Shown piece by piece: positions 25,521 through 34,296 of a stretch of 64,000 nucleotides of DNA. Source of the stretch: an archaeon. Its GTDB lineage: Archaea; Asgardarchaeota; Thorarchaeia; Thorarchaeales; Thorarchaeaceae. Numbering within the stretch: position 1 is the stretch's first letter; the number at the start of each line of letters is the position of its first letter. A program made the translations under genes and the position numbers. Under the pieces are notes generated by a model. That model had not been told where the DNA came from. It did not search any database and saw only the letters and a program-made list of their open reading frames with translations. Location of the stretch: contig JAJRWI010000069.1 of NCBI GenBank assembly GCA_024276825.1, positions 1 through 64,000 on the forward strand, in the 5' to 3' direction.

Positions 25521-25531
25521 TTTTTATATAA
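25521..25531 (+). promoter_or_regulatory. TATA box of radA
   Basis: TTTTTATATAA is a strong archaeal TATA element. Its centre is about 33 bases before the ATG at 25560, so the transcript should begin at or only a few bases before that ATG. This supports 25560 as the native start of radA even though codon 9 is a stop. Confidence 0.6.
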
Positions 25532-25559
25532 TCTAGCACGATTACTTCATGACCACAAT

Positions 25560-26642
25560 ATGACTGTCTTAGTGGATGATGAATAGACAGTTGATGAGGA
25601 GGTCATAGCAATTCCAGCAAAGAAAGAGGAAGTCGATGATATAGATTATGAGGACTTCGAGGAAGAAGAACCTCCTATAGAAACCGCAGACGATGTTGCG
25701 CTTGAGGGATTCGAAGTCACAGATTTACCTGGCGTTGGCCCAGCAATCGGCAAACGGCTTGCTGAAGCAGGATACAAGTCCGTAGAAGCAATCGCTGTAG
25801 CATCACCAACTGAACTTGCAGCAGCGGGATCAATTGGTGAGAGCACAGCCACAAAAATAATCAAAGCAGCCAGGGAGATGCTAGATATAGGATTTGAAAC
25901 CGCAGACCTTCTACTTGAACGCAGAAAGAATGCGGGAAGAATAACAACAGGATCTAAAGCTCTGGATGACTTGTTTGGAGGGGGCATTGAAACACAGAGC
26001 ATCACAGAGATGTATGGTTCATTCCGTTCAGGTAAAACACAAATGGCCCATCAATTAGCAGTGAATGTTCAATTGCCATCCGATCAGGGAGGTCTTGAAG
26101 CCACTGCAATATACATTGATACTGAGGGCACCTTTAGACCAGAACGACTTGTGGATATGGCAGAAGCTCTCGGTCTTGACCCAGCCAAGGTGCTAAAGAA
26201 TGTGATTTGGGCCAGAGCCTATAACTCAGACCATCAGATTCTATTGTGCGATCAAGCAATGGAGATGGCATCTGAGAAGAATGCAAAACTCTTAGTAGTC
26301 GATTCGGTCACTAGCCATTTTCGTGCTGAGTATACAGGAAGAGGCACACTTGCTGCCAGACAGCAGAAATTGAACAAACACCTCCATCATCTTCAAAGAG
26401 GAGCTGAAATTAACAACATGGCAGTCTATATCACCAATCAAGTGATGGCAAGACCTGATGCCTTCTTTGGAGATCCAACAGCACCAGTAGGAGGACATGT
26501 TCTCGCGCATGTGCCGCAGACACGATGCTATTTGAGAAAGTCGAAGGGTGAAAGAAGAATCTGTAGACTTGTGGATTCCCCGAACCTTCCTGAAGGTGAG
26601 GCAGTTTTCACAGTGACTAAAGCAGGAATTAGAGACCCATAG
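25560..26642 (+). CDS. radA: RadA recombinase, with an in-frame amber codon near the start
   Basis: The archaeal Rad51/RecA-type recombinase. From about residue 55 it has the helix-hairpin-helix domain ([19 protein letters not shown]), then the ATPase core with Walker [10 protein letters not shown], Walker [13 protein letters not shown], loop L1/L2 regions ([19 protein letters not shown]) and [14 protein letters not shown]. The frame is continuous back to ATG 25560, where the TATA box predicts the start, but codon 9 (25584-25586) is TAG. After it no ATG, GTG or TTG occurs in frame until 25878, which lies beyond the HhH domain. Translation may start at ATT 25611 (GAGGAGG nine bases upstream), the amber may be read through, or the base may be a sequencing error. 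A terminator follows. Confidence 0.9.
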
Positions 26643-26658
26643 TTATAGAAACTAGAGA

Positions 26659-26693
26659 GCAGGGATTAATTCCCTGCCGCTTCAATCCTTTTT
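26659..26693 (+). terminator. intrinsic terminator of radA
   Basis: GCAGGGA (26659-26665) and TCCCTGC (26671-26677) form a perfect seven-base stem with a five-base loop, 17 bases after the radA stop, followed by a T5 run (26689-26693). Confidence 0.65.
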
Positions 26694-26697
26694 GTGC

Positions 26698-28056
26698 CTA
26701 TTTGAAATGAGCTTCTTGAATTACTTCATCAACTGATTTTCGCCACTGCTCAAATCTGTGGGGCGACAGCGGATATGACTGATATAACTTGTCAATCTTC
26801 TTCATCAGCCGTGCTGCTCTCTGGATGCGCCGCAACAGACTCATATTTCCAAGACCTCTCTTCAAACGTTTCATTTTTTCTAGAAATCCCATTGAGAACC
26901 CTTCGCCCCTATTTGCGGCCATTAAGTCGCCCGCCTCAAGAATTCTGTGTTCAAAGCCGAAGTTCATGTCCTCGTCATTCACATCCACAAGCAACCTCTT
27001 GAATATCTCAAGTGAAGCTAAACGTCTTCCAAATCCCGAGAGATAGCGAACATTATACCCCCACAAACCGCTAGTGCTTGTGTCCCTCTTTGCAATTGCT
27101 TCTTTGGCAATCTCTCCGAGGATTATACCCGCACGCATTCCCGCCCCCAGACCGCCACCATGAATGGGATTGACCATCCAAGCTGCATCACCAATGAAGG
27201 CAACTCCGTTAGCTACTAGACTCGGCAATGGCCTACGTACGGGTACAGCACCACCCCCACCCTCAATCAACTTGCTGCCATACAATAGTGCATACTCACT
27301 CTTAAACTTCTCATACAACGGTTTCGGGGAGCCCCGTCCCGAACCACCAGTTATTCCAATTCCGACATTAACACTCTGGGAGCCTTTCGGAAAGACCCAT
27401 GCATATCCTTGAGGCGCATATTCACCACCAAGGATAACACGAGCAACTTCAGGTTCAGCCAGTGGAATCCTTAGCTCAAGGATCTCTCGATAGCATAATG
27501 CAATATCACTCTTGTTAATTCTTTTCTCAACAAACGGATTATCAATCTTATGCCGAATAACTGATGCAAAGCCACTAGCGTCTATCACTAGCTTTGACCT
27601 GATGGTATCCGTGATGTCATTTTTCAAGTCTTTATATGAAACTCCAGATACGCAGTCATTTTTCGACAGGGGACCACTTACATGGATCTGATCCTTGAAG
27701 ATCACGCCGGAGTTTATGGCTTCAGCAAGTAGACGCTGACCAAATGCGAGTCGGTCCACAGTCCAGCCATCAAATTCATTCCAGCCTCGCACACGCAACT
27801 CATTGGTAAGGTTGGGAGGATAGACATCTGCACCCGAAATGACCGAGGATATTTCGGGGCCTTTTGGGTACTCGATTCCAGTGGCATCAAAGTGAGATTT
27901 GCTAATCTCATCGCCACATACTTTTTTCCCTACCAACTCCCTTGGCTTCTTTTCAAGGAGTAGCGTCTTTAGACCCAATTCAGCACATCGGCGAGCCGCA
28001 ACGCATCCTGCTGAACCTGCTCCAACTATAATAACATCTACTTGCTTCAATATCAA
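26698..28056 (-). CDS. geranylgeranyl reductase family flavoprotein
   Basis: A 452-residue FAD-dependent oxidoreductase of the family that saturates the isoprenoid chains of archaeal lipids (digeranylgeranylglycerophospholipid reductase). The N-terminus has the dinucleotide-binding GxGxxG (VIIVGAGSAGCVAARRC) and the ELGLKTLLLEKKP ADP-binding end. Family hallmarks follow: GKKVCGDEISKS, the YAWVFPKG strand, and the second FAD motif GVAFIGDAAWMVNPIHGGGLGAGMRAG. The start is TTG at 28056, with another TTG at 28050; there is no ribosome site, but a TATA box lies about 30 bases upstream, consistent with a leaderless message. Relatives act on other prenyl groups, so lipid specificity is inferred. 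Confidence 0.85.
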   Translation of the reverse strand: MILKQVDVIIVGAGSAGCVAARRCAELGLKTLLLEKKPRELVGKKVCGDEISKSHFDATGIEYPKGPEISSVISGADVYPPNLTNELRVRGWNEFDGWTVDRLAFGQRLLAEAINSGVIFKDQIHVSGPLSKNDCVSGVSYKDLKNDITDTIRSKLVIDASGFASVIRHKIDNPFVEKRINKSDIALCYREILELRIPLAEPEVARVILGGEYAPQGYAWVFPKGSQSVNVGIGITGGSGRGSPKPLYEKFKSEYALLYGSKLIEGGGGAVPVRRPLPSLVANGVAFIGDAAWMVNPIHGGGLGAGMRAGIILGEIAKEAIAKRDTSTSGLWGYNVRYLSGFGRRLASLEIFKRLLVDVNDEDMNFGFEHRILEAGDLMAANRGEGFSMGFLEKMKRLKRGLGNMSLLRRIQRAARLMKKIDKLYQSYPLSPHRFEQWRKSVDEVIQEAHFK

Positions 28057-28070
28057 TCAACTGCCGTGAT

Positions 28071-28090
28071 GATATAAATTCGATATAAAT
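28071..28090. promoter_or_regulatory. paired TATA-like boxes between the reductase and purA
   Basis: GATATAAAT occurs twice in a row (28071-28079 and 28082-28090). Read on the minus strand, the distal copy is placed about 30 bases before the TTG of the reductase and fits a leaderless promoter. For purA on the + strand, CTTAAAG at about 28133-28139 is better placed. The tandem copy could hold two initiation sites or a regulator. Confidence 0.4.
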
Positions 28091-28161
28091 GCCTCTAAAC
28101 GTATTCTTCCTATTAGTAGACTTAGACAATGCTTAAAGCCTAATTCCCTTCAATTTGGAAT

Positions 28162-29472
28162 GTGAAGAAGATGGACTCTCTTGTTGTTATTGGCCTGCAA
28201 TGGGGAGATGAGGGAAAAGGGAAGATAATCGATGTATTGTCTGAGAAGTTTGATATTGTTGCCAGATTTCAAGGTGGTAGCAATGCAGGGCATACTATCA
28301 AGATAGGTGAAGTCACACATAAGTTTAGACTACTTCCATCAGGTGCTGTTCGCGGGAGGAAAGTAGTCATTGGCAATGGGGTTGTTGTGGATCCAATAGT
28401 GCTTAATAATGAGATTGAAGAGTTGAAAAAGCAAGGAATTGATGTGAATATTCTGATTAGCGAGAGGGCTCAAGTAATAACCCCATTTCATGTTATGCTG
28501 GATGGTCTTCAAGAGAAGTTCAAAGGCAGGTCAAAAGTAGGCACAACAAGAAGAGGAATTGGGCCCGCATATTCTGACAAAATAACAAGGGTAGGACTTA
28601 GAATATGTGATCTACTGGATAGAGATGAGAATCTAATCGAATTCTTTGAGAGATTTCAAACGGCGAGAATTGAGAAGTTGTATCAATCCCATGTTAGTAA
28701 TGCAGATCTGGAAAATATCATACGAATTCTGAATGATCTCAGACCAAATATTGGGGATTGTGGGAGGTATTTATATGATGCACTTAAAAAAGGTAAACGC
28801 ATCCTGTTCGAAGGGGCTCAAGGGACACTTCTGGACATTGATCATGGGACGTATCCATATGTGACCAGTTCAAATTGTATTTCTGCTGCAGCATCCACTG
28901 GAACAGGAATTCCACCATTTGCTATTAGGGATGTAATTGGAGTATTCAAGGCATATCTCACAAGGGTTGGAGAAGGGCCATTTCCCACCGAGATCTCTGG
29001 CCCAGTTGGAGAGAGAATTCAAACACATGGTAGAGAGTTTGGAACAGTGACCGGTCGTTCAAGAAGATGTGGTTGGCTGGACCTTGTGGCATTGAAATAT
29101 GCTATCAGACTAAATGGAGCTAAGTATCTGGCATTAACAAAACTGGACGTTCTTACAGGGATAAATCCATTGAGAGTTTGTGTTAAATACAGGCTTGATG
29201 GAACTAACACAGATAACATTCCTGCCTTTGCGCAGGACATGAGTAGGGTGAAACCAGTATACAAGGAACTCCCTGGTTGGGAGAAACCTGCCAAATCATG
29301 GGAAATTCTTGCAAGCGAAGGCATCCAATCTCTGCCAGAAGAAATGCGCAGATATATTGAATTCATAGAGAAAGAAACAGACTGCATGATATCTATAATC
29401 TCACTTGGTCCTGACAGAGATGAGACCATGATTATCAGAAACAAGATGCCTTCTTGGATCAACGATGTTTGA
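28162..29472 (+). CDS. purA: adenylosuccinate synthetase
   Basis: Joins IMP and aspartate with GTP to make adenylosuccinate, the first committed step from IMP to AMP. All family motifs are present: the GTP loop QWGDEGKGKIIDVL, NAGHTI, the GTTRRGIGPAYSDK IMP-binding segment, FEGAQGTLLDIDHGTYPYVT, and TGRSRRCGWLDLVALK. At 436 residues it has the normal length. The start is GTG 28162 or ATG 28171 (MDSLVVIG); the ribosome sites do not decide between them. Its last 14 bases overlap the convergent membrane-protein gene. Confidence 0.97.
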   Translation: MKKMDSLVVIGLQWGDEGKGKIIDVLSEKFDIVARFQGGSNAGHTIKIGEVTHKFRLLPSGAVRGRKVVIGNGVVVDPIVLNNEIEELKKQGIDVNILISERAQVITPFHVMLDGLQEKFKGRSKVGTTRRGIGPAYSDKITRVGLRICDLLDRDENLIEFFERFQTARIEKLYQSHVSNADLENIIRILNDLRPNIGDCGRYLYDALKKGKRILFEGAQGTLLDIDHGTYPYVTSSNCISAAASTGTGIPPFAIRDVIGVFKAYLTRVGEGPFPTEISGPVGERIQTHGREFGTVTGRSRRCGWLDLVALKYAIRLNGAKYLALTKLDVLTGINPLRVCVKYRLDGTNTDNIPAFAQDMSRVKPVYKELPGWEKPAKSWEILASEGIQSLPEEMRRYIEFIEKETDCMISIISLGPDRDETMIIRNKMPSWINDV

Positions 29473-30007
29473 ACTCAATAGCTACAATTGACATTATTAT
29501 CAGCAGGAAGATGACACCTATGACAGGGGGCATCCAGTTTAGGAATAATTCGAAGTAGGTCAGAATGACTGATGGGTCAAGTGCAATGGACACGAGATAT
29601 GCAAAGGTTAACATGAACCCATAGATTGCAAATATTGGATAGAAGATTGGGCCTCCTGAAATAACTAAAAGAATTATAATTACTGCCAACTTGCTTCTGG
29701 TGGGATCGAGTAGGGGGATGGGAATTAGTTCTTCATCTGACAGAGTGAAATAATAGCCTATTAGAAGTGTGGGCATTCTTACTTTGATGAGTTCTAAGAT
29801 CTGAAGACCCATTTGAATTGAAAGAAGGATGAATGTGTGGATCCAGATGTAAGCCAGAAATATAAAGTTCAAAATTGGTAAATCAATTGAGAATAACTGA
29901 GTGCTTTCTACGATTCCAATGAAAACTAGAAAATTCAGAAAGAACAATGAAAAATGACCAACGATACCACGAATCAGCTTTTTCCTGTCTGCCATCGTTT
30001 CTCGCAC
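29459..30007 (-). CDS. membrane protein of unknown function
   Basis: A 182-residue protein with about five hydrophobic helices beginning near residue 14 (GHFSLFFLNFLVFIGIV). A polar cytosolic loop (TLSDEELIPIPLLDPTRSK) separates the second and third. No family motif is visible. It lies nine bases after the small-GTPase gene on the same strand, so the two are probably co-transcribed, and the protein could be a membrane partner of that GTPase. The end overlaps purA by 14 bases. Confidence 0.65.
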   Translation of the reverse strand: MRETMADRKKLIRGIVGHFSLFFLNFLVFIGIVESTQLFSIDLPILNFIFLAYIWIHTFILLSIQMGLQILELIKVRMPTLLIGYYFTLSDEELIPIPLLDPTRSKLAVIIILLVISGGPIFYPIFAIYGFMLTFAYLVSIALDPSVILTYFELFLNWMPPVIGVIFLLIIMSIVAIEFKHR

Positions 30008-30016
30008 TCGCTTACT

Positions 30017-30610
30017 TCAAGGCACTCTAAATGGTAATGAAGAAGTGCTGTCAGTGACAGACCTCATCTGTGAGTCCTTATGCTTTTGGATTGCCCGTGT
30101 TATCAATTGGGTGAATAAAGTGTTTACATTCTCACCTGTCTTAGCACTGGTTTCGAAATAGAGAACGTCCAGCCAGTTCTTAATCATTTCTCCTGCTTCG
30201 GGCGGAACAAGTCGATCGGCCCTGTCTATTTTATTGGCAACAACAGCCACGACAGCATTCGGACAAACGTTAATGAATTTCGTATACCACTCGCCAACAT
30301 CGAGAAATGTCTGAGGCCGAGTCACGTCAAAGACAATGATTGCCATGGAGGCACCAGCCATATAGCGTCGACGAAGTTCGTTGTAGGTCGGTTGGCCTGC
30401 CAGATCCCAAAGCACCACACGTGCGACCATCTTTCTACCTTCGGGAGTCTTGACTTCCAGTGTCTTGAGTGCAAAAGTTGTTCCGATGGTCATTATGTAT
30501 TTCTCACTAAAACTGTCCTCAGTAAAACGCTTGATGCAACTTGTCTTGCCTACAGCACCGTCACCCAGTGCAACAAGCTTGAACATGTGCGATATTGGCT
30601 CTGAGGACAC
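30017..30610 (-). CDS. Ras/Rab-like small GTPase
   Basis: A 197-residue small GTPase of the eukaryote-like kind common in Asgard archaea. All G boxes are intact: G1 GDGAVGKTS (16-24), G2 threonine in TIGTTF (41-46), G3 DLAGQ (69-73), G4 NKID (126-129) and G5 TSAKTG (154-159). The glutamine of DLAGQ, needed for hydrolysis, is present. There is no C-terminal cysteine (the tail ends SLPFRVP), so membrane attachment by prenylation is not expected. It is divergent from the coiled-coil gene at 30775 and co-directional with a membrane protein just downstream. A related GTPase is encoded at 31966-32553. Roadblock proteins elsewhere in the window are possible partners. Confidence 0.93.
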   Translation of the reverse strand: MSSEPISHMFKLVALGDGAVGKTSCIKRFTEDSFSEKYIMTIGTTFALKTLEVKTPEGRKMVARVVLWDLAGQPTYNELRRRYMAGASMAIIVFDVTRPQTFLDVGEWYTKFINVCPNAVVAVVANKIDRADRLVPPEAGEMIKNWLDVLYFETSAKTGENVNTLFTQLITRAIQKHKDSQMRSVTDSTSSLPFRVP

Positions 30611-30721
30611 TTGATATCAACCCTGAATTCTAGTTTTGGTTGGTACTTGTAGGAAAGTGGGGATTAACAGCATTTAATTATATTTGTTGTAGAGAATCAA
30701 GTTACCATAAATGAGTTATAT

Positions 30722-30742
30722 CAAGCAAAGTATTTTTGCTTG
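30722..30742. promoter_or_regulatory. eight-base inverted repeat upstream of the coiled-coil gene
   Basis: CAAGCAAA (30722-30729) and TTTGCTTG (30735-30742) form a perfect inverted repeat with a five-base spacer, 32 bases before the ATG at 30775 and between two divergent genes. It overlaps where a promoter or operator would lie. Confidence 0.3.
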
Positions 30743-30774
30743 TTATTTTCAATATTACATGACTGGTGATATCG

Positions 30775-31521
30775 ATGGCAGAGGAATTCATTAACCGATT
30801 AAGTCATATTGAGGAAAAGATCGACGCCCTTGGCGGCACCTTGAAACGGATGATTACAATTCTTGCAGCAATACCAGATCTCAAATCAGAAATCAAGCTC
30901 TCAAAGGAAGAGATAATTCAGACTGTTTCTGCTCAGTCGCCATTTGCCCCGTCTAGTGAAAAGGCCGATGAAACATTCAATCTTGTAAGAGCAGAATTGG
31001 CAAGTCTTGAGGAGAGAATGCAACAGAAGATTAGTGAGAGTATTGCGGGCCTTAGAGAGGAATTGAAAGGCATGCTCAATGAGATTATCGAGAAGATTCC
31101 AGAGGCCACTGAGGCTCCGCCTTTTGCACCTGTTTCAGAGAGCCCACCACCCGCGATTTCGGCAACTACAGTTACAACCACTCAAATGCCGGAACCCATG
31201 GTCGCTGAGAGTAGTGTTCCAGAAATGACTTCACGTGCATCATCTCTGCCTCCTGACAAAGCAATGAAGGTTGCAGATTATCTTGATGGTATCCTAAAAT
31301 CCTTGAAGATGGGCTGCAAAGCCAGCGATGTTCTGGAAATTATGACAGAGGCCAAGATGGAAATCACTAGGATTGTTGAGAGTGACCCAATCTTGATCAA
31401 GCTAGACAAATGGATTGGTCTTGTGGGAGCATATCCAAAGAGAAATGAGTTGAAAGCGAAAGATGTAATTGCTCTAAAGAAGGAGTTGCGTGCAGAGATC
31501 CCAAAATACAGACCTGCTTAA
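30775..31521 (+). CDS. coiled-coil protein with Pro/Thr linker, unknown function
   Basis: The start is ATG 30775, preceded by GGTGAT. Residues about 3-110 form two coiled-coil segments (NRLSHIEEKIDALGGTLKRM, AELASLEERMQQKISESIAG). A flexible Pro/Thr/Ala-rich linker covers about 115-165, and a helical domain of about 80 residues follows (AMKVADYLDGILKSLKMGCK, then VLEIMTEAKMEITRIVES). I recognise no family. The gene sits between two small GTPases and a CBS-domain gene, which overlaps its end by four bases. It could be an adaptor or effector in that set, but only position suggests this. Confidence 0.72.
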   Translation: MAEEFINRLSHIEEKIDALGGTLKRMITILAAIPDLKSEIKLSKEEIIQTVSAQSPFAPSSEKADETFNLVRAELASLEERMQQKISESIAGLREELKGMLNEIIEKIPEATEAPPFAPVSESPPPAISATTVTTTQMPEPMVAESSVPEMTSRASSLPPDKAMKVADYLDGILKSLKMGCKASDVLEIMTEAKMEITRIVESDPILIKLDKWIGLVGAYPKRNELKAKDVIALKKELRAEIPKYRPA

Positions 31522-31928
31522 TCATCATCGACAGGAACCGCATCAACCACAAGCTTGAGTGTGGCGAGTACACGAAGTACATCGGAGGAAGTGACAATGC
31601 CAATAACATCATGACCTTCAACAACCGGAAGGTGCTTTTGGCCACTCTGGTCCATTATTGCAATAGTCTGCCCGATATCTGCTTCAGGTGAGATAGTTGT
31701 GACAGGCTTGGTCATCACGTCTTTCAAAGACAGTGAGTGAAACACCTCATCAGATAGGAGAAGTGCACCCATAACATCACGTTCAGTCACAATACCTTCG
31801 AGTACATCATTACTAGTCACAATCAGACTGCCAATCTCTTCAGCCGCCATGAGCTTGATGGCTTCCACTAGTGGTGTGTCCTTGTCTACGGTTATTATCA
31901 TTGATGTCATAAACTCTCTTACTTGCAT
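31518..31928 (-). CDS. tandem CBS-domain protein
   Basis: A 136-residue protein made only of two CBS domains (Bateman module). CBS1 is about residues 1-60 (VREFMTSMIITVDKDTPLVE ... GSLIVTSNDVLEGIVTERDV) and CBS2 about 68-128 (LKDVMTKPVTTISPEADIGQ ... HLPVVEGHDVIGIVTSSDVL). Such pairs bind AMP, ATP, SAM or other adenylates and regulate a partner. There is no fused enzyme domain. Its end overlaps the convergent coiled-coil gene by four bases, and it is 37 bases after a small-GTPase gene on the same strand, a possible functional partner. Confidence 0.9.
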   Translation of the reverse strand: MQVREFMTSMIITVDKDTPLVEAIKLMAAEEIGSLIVTSNDVLEGIVTERDVMGALLLSDEVFHSLSLKDVMTKPVTTISPEADIGQTIAIMDQSGQKHLPVVEGHDVIGIVTSSDVLRVLATLKLVVDAVPVDDD

Positions 31929-31965
31929 ATAACATCCTCTGCCAGATTGAACTTTAAGTTGACTC

Positions 31966-32553
31966 TTACATCATTGGGGTTGAACCACCCATAAAGTCAA
32001 CAAGAATCTCCGCTAATCTTGTAAAAACGGTTTCTACTTGCTGTCCTGTCTTTGCACTGGTTTCGTAATACTCGGATTGGAACCAGTCTCTGAGCATCAG
32101 TCCCGGTTCTACTGGGACCATACGCTTATCTGAAAGATCGACCTTGTTCGCACAGATTATCAGTGGGGACTCGGGACATATCTCACGAAATAGTGAATAC
32201 CAGTTATTCATCGCCATAAAGGTTTCAGGACGAGTGACGTCGTAGATTAGCAAGGCGCCAGAGGCACCCTTTATGAACTGCCGCCTAAGTTCTCGATAAG
32301 TGGTCTGGCCACCCATATCCCATATGATGAGTCTAACGTTCTGAACATGACCATCAGGACGATGAAGAACCACATCCTTTTTCGAGAAGGTCGAGCCAAT
32401 GGTCTGTTTATATTCGGGGCTGAATGAACCATCAGTATATCTTCTAATCAAAGAAGTCTTGCCCACGCAAGTTTCACCAAGGGCAACTATTCTGAATTTA
32501 AAGCCATCAAATACTTCTCCATCGGCAGCGGAGTTGGAAGGGCCCCCACTCAT
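31966..32553 (-). CDS. Ras/Rab-like small GTPase
   Basis: A second eukaryote-like small GTPase of 195 residues. G boxes: G1 GETCVGKTS (26-34), G2 threonine in TIGSTF (51-56), G3 DMGGQ (79-83), G4 NKVD (136-139) and G5 TSAKTG (165-170). An N-terminal extension of about 15 residues precedes the fold, and the C-terminus ends GGSTPMM with no prenylation cysteine. It is clearly related to the GTPase at 30017 (shared FIKGA/YMAGA, YDVTRPETF and WYSLFREICP patterns), so the two are probably an old duplication. It lies 37 bases before the CBS gene on the same strand. Confidence 0.93.
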   Translation of the reverse strand: MSGGPSNSAADGEVFDGFKFRIVALGETCVGKTSLIRRYTDGSFSPEYKQTIGSTFSKKDVVLHRPDGHVQNVRLIIWDMGGQTTYRELRRQFIKGASGALLIYDVTRPETFMAMNNWYSLFREICPESPLIICANKVDLSDKRMVPVEPGLMLRDWFQSEYYETSAKTGQQVETVFTRLAEILVDFMGGSTPMM

Positions 32554-32630
32554 AAGATGTTCACCAAATTTTTTATCAGCAAATCTACATCATAGAATCA
32601 CTTCAAATGCATTCTTATATCTTTTCTGAG

Positions 32631-34292
32631 TTAATTAAACACTTTTGGAATTCGTAATTCAAAGGCCACAACAGGATAGATTATGTTGAAATTAGTAAGG
32701 ACCTCAGGGGACACCTCGCCAAAGTACCCCAGTTTTTCACCTTCTATCAGGATATCTGCAGACCTTCCATCAATGAATGAAACATCGTCGGATGCAGCAA
32801 ATTTGAACCTGCTGTCCAGTCCCATATTGCGTAATAAGAATCCAAGGTTGGTCATCAGTTCTGTCAGATTCACTTGGATGTCAGTGATCAATCCACACAC
32901 TGAAGACTGCTGACTTGACCTTGTTTCCATTGATTCATCAGGAGTCACAATATCACCAACTTCGAATATTCGAATTGGCAGGTCCGCATGTTGATTGCGT
33001 GCCACAAAGTCTAGTAGGATGGGGAGAATTGAGTTCCTTAATACAGAGAAATCACGACTCTTGGGATTGCCAGTGGTAATCAGCGGTTCATTTCTCAGCA
33101 TTTTGTCATTTAGCATTTCTGGCGAGCTCATGACAAAACTGAGTATTTCCTGATAACCCATACCTATCATGATATCACGAATCTTGTTCTTGATTCTCGT
33201 GGTGGGCAATACCTTACCTGCAGTCATCGTTGTTGGAAGAGTTGGTTCAAGATTATTGTAGCCATAGCCAATTGCCACATCTTCAATTAGATCAACAGGG
33301 TGCATGATGTCTGTTCGATAAGCGGGGACCCTGACCCTGAGTGTGTTTTTCTTTGCAACCCTAGCAGAATAACCCATCCGACTAAGACATTCAATCACAT
33401 CATTATCAGCAAATTCAATGCCTATGTATCTAGAGGTCATGTCAGTATCAAGGATCATCTCAATTGGAGCAAGGTCGGGGGTTTCATGGATAGTGCCATC
33501 AGGGTATTTTATGGTCACTGACTCAATGGAACCGCCACGTTCCGCAATGCTGGTTATCATTATGTTTAAGGCTTGCTTAACAGTGGGCAGGTGTGTGCCA
33601 GTGACTTCAACGAATATGTTTCGGGTACTAATATCGACCTGACCAAGTGTGTTGCTATTGATTATGGGCGGCAGACTGAGGATGTTTCCCGTGTCATCTG
33701 TCAACAGAGGCCATTTCCTAAAGTTAGAGATGATTGATCCGAACATCTGCCCCTTCTCATGGGTTTCAAGGATTTCGGGGCCATTCATGACCTCATCGTA
33801 TCCAAGAGGAGCAAATCTGATCTTTTCAGGAGTCTGAACAGTGTAATGAACAGGGAAAGTGATGTCATCATATACATAGAGACCAATGCTGGCCTTCTTA
33901 CGATTTCTGCCATGCGTAGTAGTCAGAGCCTCTTGAAGATGCATGTATCCTTTAATTATCTCATCAGAGGTCTTGACATCCTTGACAATTCCACATGCAA
34001 TGAATTCTCTGATCTTCTTCAAGCCCTTTGATACAATCACTTCATTTTTAGACTTCCTTACTGGATACTTTTTCAGACCAGTTTCGATGTTCAAGAATGC
34101 TCTAAGGGCCCGAGCCACACCTTCTGCTGAGAGCATGTCAGGGCGGTCAGGATTGATCTCCAACTCCATTATTCCCTCATCTATCCCCTCGACCTCAACC
34201 TTCAGCATGAACAGGGCATCCTCAAGTTTTTTGATACTCATCTTCCTTCCAGTCAATGCCAACAGATCTGTAATTCTACACTTGATGTTCAT
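32631..34292 (-). CDS. pheT: phenylalanine--tRNA ligase beta subunit
   Basis: The beta subunit of the (alpha-beta)2 enzyme that charges tRNA-Phe, in the shorter archaeal/eukaryotic form (553 residues). The N-terminal LLALTGRKMS and MELEINPDRPDMLSAEGVARAL segments lead into the B3/B4 editing region (GRNRKKASIGLYVYD), the B5 domain with GYGYNNLEPTLP near residue 350, and the catalytic-like core (SKVLPTTRIKNKI to the YPVVAFELRI end). It lies five bases after pheS on the same strand and is co-translated with it. Confidence 0.95.
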   Translation of the reverse strand: MNIKCRITDLLALTGRKMSIKKLEDALFMLKVEVEGIDEGIMELEINPDRPDMLSAEGVARALRAFLNIETGLKKYPVRKSKNEVIVSKGLKKIREFIACGIVKDVKTSDEIIKGYMHLQEALTTTHGRNRKKASIGLYVYDDITFPVHYTVQTPEKIRFAPLGYDEVMNGPEILETHEKGQMFGSIISNFRKWPLLTDDTGNILSLPPIINSNTLGQVDISTRNIFVEVTGTHLPTVKQALNIMITSIAERGGSIESVTIKYPDGTIHETPDLAPIEMILDTDMTSRYIGIEFADNDVIECLSRMGYSARVAKKNTLRVRVPAYRTDIMHPVDLIEDVAIGYGYNNLEPTLPTTMTAGKVLPTTRIKNKIRDIMIGMGYQEILSFVMSSPEMLNDKMLRNEPLITTGNPKSRDFSVLRNSILPILLDFVARNQHADLPIRIFEVGDIVTPDESMETRSSQQSSVCGLITDIQVNLTELMTNLGFLLRNMGLDSRFKFAASDDVSFIDGRSADILIEGEKLGYFGEVSPEVLTNFNIIYPVVAFELRIPKVFN

Positions 34293-34296
34293 TTGC

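Noticed and set aside
25584..25586. UAG as a sense codon (for example pyrrolysine) in radA
   Set aside because: TAG is used as a normal terminal stop elsewhere in this window (10155-10157, 17308-17310, 26640-26642), and I see no tRNA-Pyl or pyl genes here. An error, readthrough or alternative start is simpler.
25878..26642. ATG 25878 as the true radA start
   Set aside because: It would remove the HhH domain, which is intact and in frame upstream, and it lies about 350 bases after the TATA box.
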